From the NCBI GenBank assembly GCA_019456225.1, contig VRUI01000023.1, forward strand, positions 1 to 60,107: a stretch of 60,107 bases of DNA, given 5' to 3'. Position 1 is the stretch's first letter, and the number at the start of each line of letters is the position of its first letter. Below are positions 52,790 through 60,107 of the stretch, one piece after another. The stretch is from Planctomycetota bacterium (GTDB lineage: Bacteria > Planctomycetota > Phycisphaerae > Sedimentisphaerales > Anaerohalosphaeraceae). Position numbers and translations under genes: made by a program. Below the pieces are notes generated by a model. It worked only from the letters and a program-made list of their open reading frames with translations. It had not been told where the DNA came from and did no database searches.

Positions 52790-55700
52790 TTATTTTCCTG
52801 CCGGGTTTTCAATGACGACTGGCCCTCTGTTTTTAAGGAGCCAAGCTTTTGTCAGCGGAAGATTTTCGATCTTGCCGTTCTCTTCTTCGGGCAGGCGCCA
52901 GTCCCAGTTGACTTCAGTACGCCAGTCCTTTTGATTGCCGCCAGCTTCGACCAATGCGGTAAGGCTCGTGAGATTCTCCCGTGTTTCGCCCCCGCCCAGC
53001 TCTGCCATAACGTGACGGCGAATATAATTCATGTAAGGTTGATTGTAGTATCGTCCGGTGCAGGCATATTCAAATGCATTGAGCCATTGCTCTTCGGGCA
53101 GATATTTCAACCACGCTTCATTTTCTTTTTCTGCAACGTCTTTCTTGAGTGCGCCCAGTTCCTTCGAAGAGATGTCTTTGCTGGCGTTGGCAAGATTTTC
53201 CCGGGCTATGAGAAGCGGCTTGTGCCTGGTGACCAACTTTTCGCGTCTTGCCATACTTTCTCCCTTAAACTTCAAGAGCGGCTCCATCATCTTCTTGCTC
53301 TCGACTTTGGCTTTTTTGGCGACGACCTCGGCATCGCCGAGGATCTTTTCGTGCATAGCCAGATTGGCCTTGCTTGGGCGGACAGGCGAATCTGTCGTCG
53401 GTGCCGGAACCAAGCTAAAGTCTTCGTGGACCGTATGGTAGATCACGACGCTGTCAAAGATTGCCGCCAGAGGGCTTTTGCCATCTCGTGAATTTCCGAT
53501 TAAGTTGGCCTTGACTGCTTCGGGGCCGAATACATCGCATGGGCGGAAAGTTGTCTTGGCAGAAGCTATCTTTTCGCCGCCTAGCCACAGCGATGTAGTT
53601 TTTCCGTCAATAGCAACTCTAAGCTGCGACCATTTTCCAGCAGCAACAGCTTTTGTGCCCTTGATCGAAACAGTCTTTTTGCCGTTTACAGTTGCGGTAA
53701 GAACAGGTACTCCCGCTTTGTCGATCTTAAGAACCATGCAGTTATTCTTTGAAGTTCCAAAGTCAAATACAGTGCCATCGTTTTTCTGTTTGGCCAAAAG
53801 TTCTACAACGATCGTAGCTTCACCAAGATCGATTGCTTTGGGGCTTAGAGTTGCATACTGACCGCGACCGCCAAATTCAAATCCCATCCGCTCATCTTGT
53901 GTAACGAGTTTTGGCTCGCCGTAGACACTTCCGTTTAGCACCGGAAACAAAGGAAAAGAATAGCCCTTGCTTGCGGTGATCGGATACCTGTAAAAATCTT
54001 CAAGTATATTGCTGTCGGCGCGGTCCATGGCGTAATTTGCCCAGAGGCCGTGCTTGTGGAGTTCTTTTGCGCCTGGCCTTTTATGCAGCAGCTTAGGGAC
54101 GGGAATGTCTTTTTCAGCTGGCAGCCAGCTTCTGCTATAGCCTTCCATGACTGCGTTTCCATTTACAAGTGCGCCTCCAAAGGCTTTTGCATTGTCTTTT
54201 AATGTGGCGTCATTCATGACCACGGCAAAGTCTTCAACTCTTGCATTGCCCAGGACCTTTGCGTTGTTGAGGACCATTGCGTTAGGGCCAACGTAGGCAG
54301 TGGCGTCAACAGTTGCCGAATCAGCAACCCAGCCGCCGCCGTTTGGATGCTGTTTGCCGATTTTGGCTGGCAGGAGTTTTCCTTTTTCGCGATAAGTGCT
54401 TGCGATGCCGTATTCGCCTTTGATCTTGTGCGGGCTGCCGGGGTTTGCGCCTCTTAGCCTTACGGTCCATGGATATCTGCTGGCGTGGCGACCGCTGACG
54501 AAGAGCCGATTATTACCCTTGCGGAATTTTTCAGGCATATAAAGAGCTGTCGGCGTAGCCGCAACCGATAGCCAGTGCGAAACGTCGCCAGGTTTTACCA
54601 GCAGCGTCATCTTTCCTTTGCTCCAGAGGTTCGAGTATCTGCGGGTCCCGTCTGCTTCGACAGCGATCAGGCATGCTCTCCAGTCGCTGTAGGTGTCCGG
54701 GTTGTGTATGCCCGCAAAATCAACCTCGATCACTCTTGCGCCCTTATCAGCGACGAGCCTGACAAAGTTCATGCCGAACGGCTCTGGTGCAAAATCTGCA
54801 GGGATCTGCCATTTGTTTTGCTTTTCGTCGACACATTCCAACCAGTTTCTTGCCGGGCAGTGCCATTGTTTGCGGAACTCTGTTTCCATTTCGCAGTCAA
54901 AAGTAGCGAGCCTTGCCGCGTATTCGCCTACCATGTCGCCGACGCCGACGATGCCGTTTTCGGCCATGCCTCTTTGCTCGAGAACTCTTGCGATCGTGTG
55001 CATCATGCTGTTTTCTTCTCTGCCAAGTGGCATTGCGGAAAACCAGCCGTAACCCCAGTTTGGATCGTCGCCGATCACGCAGTAGAATGAAGTATAGCCA
55101 TAGCCGTTAAAGCCGTTGAAGATATTTCTCGATGGACGTCGCAGGTGGTTGCCGCCTTTTGGTCTGGCATTGACAAAGCTGGCACAGGTATCGGCCCCGG
55201 CTTCACCGCCGCCGACATGAACGGAATTTATACGTAAACCGTGGCCCCATTCGTGGCCGAGGATGCCGTTGGACGCACCTTTGTTTATGCACCCGCCACG
55301 TCCGCCGCCAGCATAGCCAGGGATGACTTTGTAACCATCGCGTTTGGTGCCTGCGACGGTGATGGCGTATTTTATTTGAGTGTCCGCATCCCAATATGGC
55401 ATCAACAGGCCGCTGTATTCATAGAGGCTCCACATTGCCTCTGCCCATGCCACAGCCTTTGCCCGGTAGAGATCGCTCTTTTGGGGGTCCTTCGCTGAAA
55501 CCCATGGGTCGCCGTCAGATCCTGACTCTGAACCGGATACCCATACGAAATGATCGCTTACAACCTGCATCGTACCGGGCTCGCCGGGTTTTGCGTTGTT
55601 TGGGAATTCCTTGTGGTTTTTTTCGCGTATAGCGTATTCGGTCTTGTCGCTGGCGTCGCGGATGCGTTTCATCTCGCCTTTGAATAGCTTTATGATGAAA

Positions 55701-56149
55701 TCCTTGTCCTCTTGCGAGAAACTGCCTGGCTGGAAGGATCTTTTGCGGCCGTCACCTAAACGCAGCACAACTGCTGGTGCCACCTCCGTCTTAAATGGCT
55801 CTTCGTCGATCGTATAGCCAACGCCTCTAAAGCCGATCAGGTGAGCCTTTAACGAGGTGCCATCAGAGAGTTTCCATGTTCTAAGGGGCATACCCTTTTC
55901 AATTTTGACAAAATCGACGCCCTTTCGGGGCCAGAACTCAACCTCCCGCCGGGCATATTCCGCCGCCCCGCCTCCGGGAGTGACCACCTTCTGCAATTCA
56001 ACGCCAGGTCGTAACTCTTTGCCCGGATATTGACTACCCTTATAGAACTCGTAATCTGTCTCAGCCGCACAGACATTGCCAACAATAAAGCAGACCGCCA
56101 TGATGATAGCGGCAGACAGGTAATGATTTTTACGTAGTGGTGTAACCAT
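52790..56149 (-). CDS. Secreted SHD1-like / HEWGH metallopeptidase-like / LamG multidomain protein, copy 2
   Basis: 1119 aa, ATG 56149 with GGGGATG just upstream, signal or anchor helix to about residue 30. About 90-150 is SHD1-like (RTWKLSDGTSLKAHLIGFRG, DGRKRSF). H299-E-W-G-H303 plus a Glu 13 residues further (GGGE) gives the HExGHx(8-28)E pattern. GDDPNWGYG follows the site, as in copy 1. About 600-655 has hexapeptide-like helix repeats (AYVGPNAMVLNNAKVLGNA), about 757-915 a LamG sandwich and the remainder a charged helical tail. It is 250 residues shorter than copy 1, mainly because of the shorter coiled coil. The shared promoter-hairpin leader lies 93 bases upstream. Confidence 0.86.
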   Translation of the reverse strand: MVTPLRKNHYLSAAIIMAVCFIVGNVCAAETDYEFYKGSQYPGKELRPGVELQKVVTPGGGAAEYARREVEFWPRKGVDFVKIEKGMPLRTWKLSDGTSLKAHLIGFRGVGYTIDEEPFKTEVAPAVVLRLGDGRKRSFQPGSFSQEDKDFIIKLFKGEMKRIRDASDKTEYAIREKNHKEFPNNAKPGEPGTMQVVSDHFVWVSGSESGSDGDPWVSAKDPQKSDLYRAKAVAWAEAMWSLYEYSGLLMPYWDADTQIKYAITVAGTKRDGYKVIPGYAGGGRGGCINKGASNGILGHEWGHGLRINSVHVGGGEAGADTCASFVNARPKGGNHLRRPSRNIFNGFNGYGYTSFYCVIGDDPNWGYGWFSAMPLGREENSMMHTIARVLEQRGMAENGIVGVGDMVGEYAARLATFDCEMETEFRKQWHCPARNWLECVDEKQNKWQIPADFAPEPFGMNFVRLVADKGARVIEVDFAGIHNPDTYSDWRACLIAVEADGTRRYSNLWSKGKMTLLVKPGDVSHWLSVAATPTALYMPEKFRKGNNRLFVSGRHASRYPWTVRLRGANPGSPHKIKGEYGIASTYREKGKLLPAKIGKQHPNGGGWVADSATVDATAYVGPNAMVLNNAKVLGNARVEDFAVVMNDATLKDNAKAFGGALVNGNAVMEGYSRSWLPAEKDIPVPKLLHKRPGAKELHKHGLWANYAMDRADSNILEDFYRYPITASKGYSFPLFPVLNGSVYGEPKLVTQDERMGFEFGGRGQYATLSPKAIDLGEATIVVELLAKQKNDGTVFDFGTSKNNCMVLKIDKAGVPVLTATVNGKKTVSIKGTKAVAAGKWSQLRVAIDGKTTSLWLGGEKIASAKTTFRPCDVFGPEAVKANLIGNSRDGKSPLAAIFDSVVIYHTVHEDFSLVPAPTTDSPVRPSKANLAMHEKILGDAEVVAKKAKVESKKMMEPLLKFKGESMARREKLVTRHKPLLIARENLANASKDISSKELGALKKDVAEKENEAWLKYLPEEQWLNAFEYACTGRYYNQPYMNYIRRHVMAELGGGETRENLTSLTALVEAGGNQKDWRTEVNWDWRLPEEENGKIENLPLTKAWLLKNRGPVVIENPAGK

Positions 56150-56241
56150 ACTAACATCCCCATTAAAATATGTTTAAAACAAAATTCAGTTCAGATAAAT
56201 CATCAACAGCTGAATTTGCAGTTGTTAAAGCATTATAAACT

Positions 56242-56342
56242 GAGATTTCCCATATAACCTTATATATTTCAACTCAGCTACGCCGCTAAGCCTCTTTTTC
56301 AAAAAGATACCAGATTGACCTCAAAAAGTCAAGCTTTCCAGC
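56242..56342 (-). promoter_or_regulatory. Shared promoter-hairpin leader, copy E (HEWGH gene)
   Basis: Minus strand: TTGACT (complement of 56327-56332), 17 bases, TATCTT (complement of 56304-56309), then GCTTAGC-GGCGTA-GCTGAGT. Two positions changed, and both keep pairing as G-T wobbles (RNA G-U). The AT-rich TTATATGGGAAATC motif is intact. Confidence 0.6.
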
Positions 56343-56668
56343 TTCATTTTGAGGCTATTTCTGACAAAATAATAGTCAAAACACGAATTTGGCCACGGAC
56401 TATCGTTTCTTTGACGTACCTCACCCAGTGTCTCCGTCTGAAATCCAAGTTTTTCAAGTCAAGTTTCGTCCTCAAGTTTGCCAACACGATTATGATCGGA
56501 CAAATTCAGGGCCTTTGCTTGAGACAAATATTGACATACCACCTTGAATATGCTATAGTTCATCAAAAGCATAGGGATTTGTATTTGATCGAGTCGAAAA
56601 TGGGCATTTTGACATTGAGTGCGTTGCTCAATACGCTCAAAATTCCCGTCAACGGTTAGCGATATTAT
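56343..56668. repeat. Dispersed repeat, complete copy (with 56242-56342)
   Basis: The first 110 bases match 23271-23390, the part 56447-56536 matches 60019-60107, and 56515-56660 matches 19138-19288. This copy is therefore the only one in the window that holds all segments (about 430 bases with the leader). It lies head to head between the minus-strand HEWGH gene and the plus-strand gene at 56755; the remaining 86 bases before that gene contain its AAGGAAAAG site. Confidence 0.75.
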
Positions 56669-56754
56669 TAACGCGGCCGTCAAACTTGTTATTTCGACTG
56701 TCCTATGGCCACTTTACAAGTTCACCTTGCCTGTTTAACAAAAAAGGAAAAGTT

Positions 56755-59700
56755 ATGCACACGAAAACGATTTGTCTGTTAGTCCTACTTGTATCTATCT
56801 GCACGTGTAATGCTCAAGCAAATAGAATCTTAAAAAATGAACAGTTCCAAATAGAGTACTCAACTTCAGGCATAGAATCCCTGAAAAAAACTAATGATGT
56901 ATACGATACCGATTATATTCTCGAGCGAAACAATATCGGAGATTTGATAATCAGTTTCAGGAATACCGGTGACGAACAATACACCACAATTAAAGAAGCA
57001 ACCCTTGCTGAATCGGGTGAAGACCATGTATCTTACAACGTAGGGATTGAGATTTCCAGCTTTCTATCTTCCGCCAAGCCAAGTGCGTCGGTAAGAACCC
57101 GCGGCCTTTATGCATTAAATGACGGCGGTTATATTGAAGACTCAAGCAATCGCACCGGAGGTTTTTTGTCTTTTCGGGGCCGAAAAGGTACCAAAGAATG
57201 GGTGCAATATGATTTCCCAAAAGAAGTTACTGTATCAGCTGCCGAAGTTTACTGGATGGACGATTACAGTTTGGATGGACCCTATCGTGTTCCAAAATCA
57301 TGGAAACTACTTTACAAACAAGGCGACAGCTTCAAAGAAGTCAACGAACCAGGCAACTATGGCATCGAAATAGACAAATACAACAGGGTGACATTTCAGC
57401 CGGTTAAAACAAGTGCTTTGCGCCTGGAACTGCATCTTAATGAAGATATTTCCGGAGGAATTCACGAATGGAAGGTCGATACCGACGAAGATGAAAAACT
57501 CCAGGCCCAGGGACAGAAGAAACTCCAGGCTCTCTCAAAACAAATCAAAGCAACCTCAAGTTTCAAGACAAAAGGCAATGCCCTTATATGGACAATAGAT
57601 GTTAAAAACTTAAGTGATAAAGACCTTGAGATCGCAGATATCGGCCTGCCTATAAGGTTTAATACGAACTACGGCTGGGACAAGGAAACTACATATACCA
57701 AGCGGGTCATCGGGCACTTTTTGATAGCAGGCAATGGTTCTTTTGCTTTCTGGATGCGGCCTAACACCGAGCCTCCTTACCTGCTTTTTACTCCGATGCA
57801 AAATACATCTTTGGAATATTTTGACAGAGGCAGTGACACCGGCAGAATATTTACCCCGTATATTCATTCAAAATCAGCCAGCGATACAATGAAGCAAAGG
57901 GGCGGAAACTGGCGACAGGAAAACACCGCTGTTATTCTCAAACCCAGCGGACAGGAAGGTGACAGCGTTAAATACAGCTTTAAGTTTCAGTGGGCCAATG
58001 GTTACGAAGGCATTCGGCAATTGCTATGTGAAGAGGGCAACTTTGATATTCATGTAGTACCCGGAATGGTCATCCCGACCGGTCTGACCGCTCAGATCGC
58101 ACTACGAACTAACAATAAGATAGATTCTATCTCTCCGGAATTCCCGAACAAAACAAAAATCAAATATCTTGGTAAAAAGCAAACTAATATTCATATTTAT
58201 GAAATTGCATTCGCCAAGCTCGGAGAAAATATGCTCACGGTCAATTATGACGGCAATAAAAAAATGCCCCTGGAGTTTTTTGTCACCGAGCCGCTGGAAA
58301 CTCTTATAAAAAAACGTTCGGCATTCCTCGTAAACAAGCACCAGTATAGGAATAGCGGCAAGTGGTACGAAGGTGTTTACAGTGACTGGGATATGAAGAA
58401 CCGGATTTTGCGAAGCAGCGAGGACAGAGACGGACTTTCAGCATGGCTTACCGATGCCTGTGATGATGCAGGCAACGCAAGACCTGCTTACATTGCGTCT
58501 AAAAATGTATTCTTCCCCGACCAAAAAGAGATTGAAAGTGTCGATCTGTATATCGACAAATACCTCTGGGGCGGCATGCAGTGCACAGAAGTGGAAGAAC
58601 TCCCTTATGCGATTTACGGAATTCCGAACTGGAAGGTCAACAGGGATAGTTCCGATCCGGGCAGAAACGGCAAAAAACATGTATGGCGAATTTACGATTA
58701 TCCGCATATCGTGCTGCTGTATTACAGGATGTACCAGATCGCCGATCTTTATCCCGATATGAAAACCGAGCTGACAAAAGATCAGTATCTGATGCGGGCT
58801 TACAATACGGCTGTCGCTTATTTCACGGTGCCCTTAAGGGTGACTAACTGGTCGGCATATCACACCCCCACAATGAACGAGATCGTAATTAACGACCTCA
58901 TTAAAGCTCTTAGAAGAGAAGGCAAGACAGAGGAAGTTGCCGAACTATGCAAACATTGGAACAAAAAGGTTGAGTATTTTGTGAATGATGACCCGTATCT
59001 TTTTGGCTCGGAATTTGCCTTCGATTCGACTGGCTTTGAGTCAACCGGAGCATTTGCAAGGTATGCCCTGGAGGCTCTTGAGAACAATGACAGGACTCTT
59101 AATGTCACAAAGCAGGCAGTTGACAAATATATTGAAAAACAGCTCAATCTCAATATTGCTGCTCGCGGCTGGCTCGAAACCGCTTACTACTATCTCGGAA
59201 GTGATTATCGAAGCGGCGCAGGAATGGCTTACACCCTAAGCTATATGTCACAGATGGGCGGATGGTCAATAATGGATTACGCCCTTTATTATTCAAAAGA
59301 ACCATTTAAATATCTAAGGCTTGGATATGCATCCAATCTCAGCTCATGGGCATTGGTAAATTCTGGAACCAAAGAATCGAATTACGGCTACTGGTACAGC
59401 GGCAAGCAAAACGACGGAGCAGCAGGCGGGGGATTCGAGCCGGCAGCGTACGCCAGAGGCTGGCTTGGAAAATGGAATAAGAGAGGATCATGGTATTACA
59501 GCGCCGAAGAAGATGTCGGATATAATGCAGCATTAAGGACAGCAACAACAGTTGTCGCTGATGACCCGATATTCGGTCTTATCGCTTACGGCGGAGTTTT
59601 AGAAAAAACCAAAGACCAGTTTAATGTTTACCCCAAAGACGGCCTGAGACAAAGCCTGCATATAATTAAAAAGGACAAAAAAATTCACCTGATGCTGCAA

Positions 59701-59961
59701 CGCGACGGCTTTGATCCGGACAAGCCTGTTTCTATACTAAATAGCTGTGATAGTTTTGTCTTCACCGTTGAAAACAGGGCTAAATCAGATCACACAACTA
59801 ATATCGAACTTCTTGGGATTGATAACGGCTCTTATACGATAAATGTCAATGGTAAAGAAACTGGCTGTCTGCAAATCAGCAATAAGCAGCTAAGTTGGCC
59901 TTTATCCATGACTCAAAAGACATCTTCATATAGCGTCAAAATTATTAAATCCGAGCCGTAG
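56755..59961 (+). CDS. Large secreted glycan-active protein, DUF5695-like, with discoidin-like domain
   Basis: 1068 aa. ATG 56755 follows AAAAAGGAAAAG; the open frame to 56686 is spacer. Signal peptide to about residue 22. Order: a short N-terminal sandwich piece, the discoidin-like domain about 102-240 (KEWVQYDFPKEVTVSAAEVYW, IDKYNRVTFQPVKTSALRLEL), a beta-rich region to about 520, then a helical toroid with many Tyr/Trp (DYPHIVLLYYRMYQIA, YWYSGKQNDGAAGGGFEPAA) and a C-terminal sandwich. The second half resembles what I recall as DUF5695 proteins of polysaccharide-degrading bacteria; that name is tentative. Likely a glycoside hydrolase or lyase; the reaction is unknown. Confidence 0.75.
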   Translation: MHTKTICLLVLLVSICTCNAQANRILKNEQFQIEYSTSGIESLKKTNDVYDTDYILERNNIGDLIISFRNTGDEQYTTIKEATLAESGEDHVSYNVGIEISSFLSSAKPSASVRTRGLYALNDGGYIEDSSNRTGGFLSFRGRKGTKEWVQYDFPKEVTVSAAEVYWMDDYSLDGPYRVPKSWKLLYKQGDSFKEVNEPGNYGIEIDKYNRVTFQPVKTSALRLELHLNEDISGGIHEWKVDTDEDEKLQAQGQKKLQALSKQIKATSSFKTKGNALIWTIDVKNLSDKDLEIADIGLPIRFNTNYGWDKETTYTKRVIGHFLIAGNGSFAFWMRPNTEPPYLLFTPMQNTSLEYFDRGSDTGRIFTPYIHSKSASDTMKQRGGNWRQENTAVILKPSGQEGDSVKYSFKFQWANGYEGIRQLLCEEGNFDIHVVPGMVIPTGLTAQIALRTNNKIDSISPEFPNKTKIKYLGKKQTNIHIYEIAFAKLGENMLTVNYDGNKKMPLEFFVTEPLETLIKKRSAFLVNKHQYRNSGKWYEGVYSDWDMKNRILRSSEDRDGLSAWLTDACDDAGNARPAYIASKNVFFPDQKEIESVDLYIDKYLWGGMQCTEVEELPYAIYGIPNWKVNRDSSDPGRNGKKHVWRIYDYPHIVLLYYRMYQIADLYPDMKTELTKDQYLMRAYNTAVAYFTVPLRVTNWSAYHTPTMNEIVINDLIKALRREGKTEEVAELCKHWNKKVEYFVNDDPYLFGSEFAFDSTGFESTGAFARYALEALENNDRTLNVTKQAVDKYIEKQLNLNIAARGWLETAYYYLGSDYRSGAGMAYTLSYMSQMGGWSIMDYALYYSKEPFKYLRLGYASNLSSWALVNSGTKESNYGYWYSGKQNDGAAGGGFEPAAYARGWLGKWNKRGSWYYSAEEDVGYNAALRTATTVVADDPIFGLIAYGGVLEKTKDQFNVYPKDGLRQSLHIIKKDKKIHLMLQRDGFDPDKPVSILNSCDSFVFTVENRAKSDHTTNIELLGIDNGSYTINVNGKETGCLQISNKQLSWPLSMTQKTSSYSVKIIKSEP

Positions 59962-60018
59962 GCAGCAATAATAGACCGAAAAATAAGAATTACTTAGCCA
60001 ACACCCAAAATTGTTCTG

Positions 60019-60107
60019 TTTTTCAAGTCAAGTTTCGTCCTCAAGTTTGCCAACACGATTATTATCGGACAAATTTAGGGCCTTTGCTTGAGACAAATAT
60101 TGACATA
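60019..60107 (+). repeat. Dispersed repeat, partial copy running out of the window
   Basis: Same sequence and direction as 56447-56536 with two or three differences; it continues past the window edge. Confidence 0.8.

Noticed and set aside
1-60107. CRISPR arrays, tRNA or rRNA genes, SusC/SusD pairs
   Set aside because: Looked for; no regularly spaced repeats, cloverleaf-like sequences or TonB-receptor/SusD-like proteins were seen.

Overview
The window is a 60 kb carbohydrate-degradation island, most likely from the PVC superphylum and probably Planctomycetota class Phycisphaerae. The evidence is a prepilin-like protein with the H-X9-DG signature, SHD1-like domains, several Cys-type sulfatases, many very large secreted multidomain glycoside hydrolases and no visible SusC/SusD pair. 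This is inference from gene content; there is no rRNA, tRNA or marker gene to fix the taxon.

Layout. 0-7.4 kb (+): a broken LamG end, then a secreted HEWGH metallopeptidase-like giant, a SUMF1-fold protein and a sulfatase. 7.4-13.6 kb (+): a large lipoprotein of glycosidase type and a GH99-like/WbsX-type protein. 13.6-18.8 kb (-): a GH2 beta-galactosidase and a pseudopilin, separated by a transposase stub and about 1 kb of non-coding, repeat-rich DNA. 19-28.5 kb: a five-bladed-propeller protein with a DHDPS/NAL-family aldolase; GalM-type mutarotase (-); and an operon of a UroD-like methyltransferase, a sodium/solute symporter and a fucose/arabinose-isomerase-like enzyme. 28.9-51.1 kb (+): GH31, sulfatase, GH78 rhamnosidase, GH99-like protein, a NodB-toroid-SGNH-(cut sialidase) fusion, a NodB-GH78-GH127 fusion, a GH127 stub, a sulfatase and GH172. 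51.7-56.1 kb (-): a second SUMF1-like/HEWGH pair, paralogous to the pair at the left end. 56.7-60 kb (+): another large secreted glycan-active protein.

Together the genes fit degradation of a sulfated, possibly esterified or methylated heteropolysaccharide carrying rhamnose, arabinofuranose/fructofuranose, galactose and alpha-gluco/xylo units. Secreted sulfatases, deacetylases and glycosidases would act outside the cytoplasm. GalM, the symporter, the isomerase-like enzyme, the aldolase and perhaps the UroD-like protein would handle the released monomers. The actual substrate is not shown by the sequence.

Two features stand out. First, five genes in different parts of the window (both strands) share a 5' leader in which a perfect or near-perfect hairpin lies just downstream; in four of the five a 17-bp-spaced sigma70-like promoter precedes it. 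This is a candidate operator or structured 5' UTR defining a regulon. Second, the region is full of cut-and-paste signs: signal-peptide cassettes repeated in front of unrelated enzymes, a discoidin-like domain reused in three enzymes, a trifunctional fusion, at least six truncated gene ends joined to repeats, and visibly different base composition between blocks.
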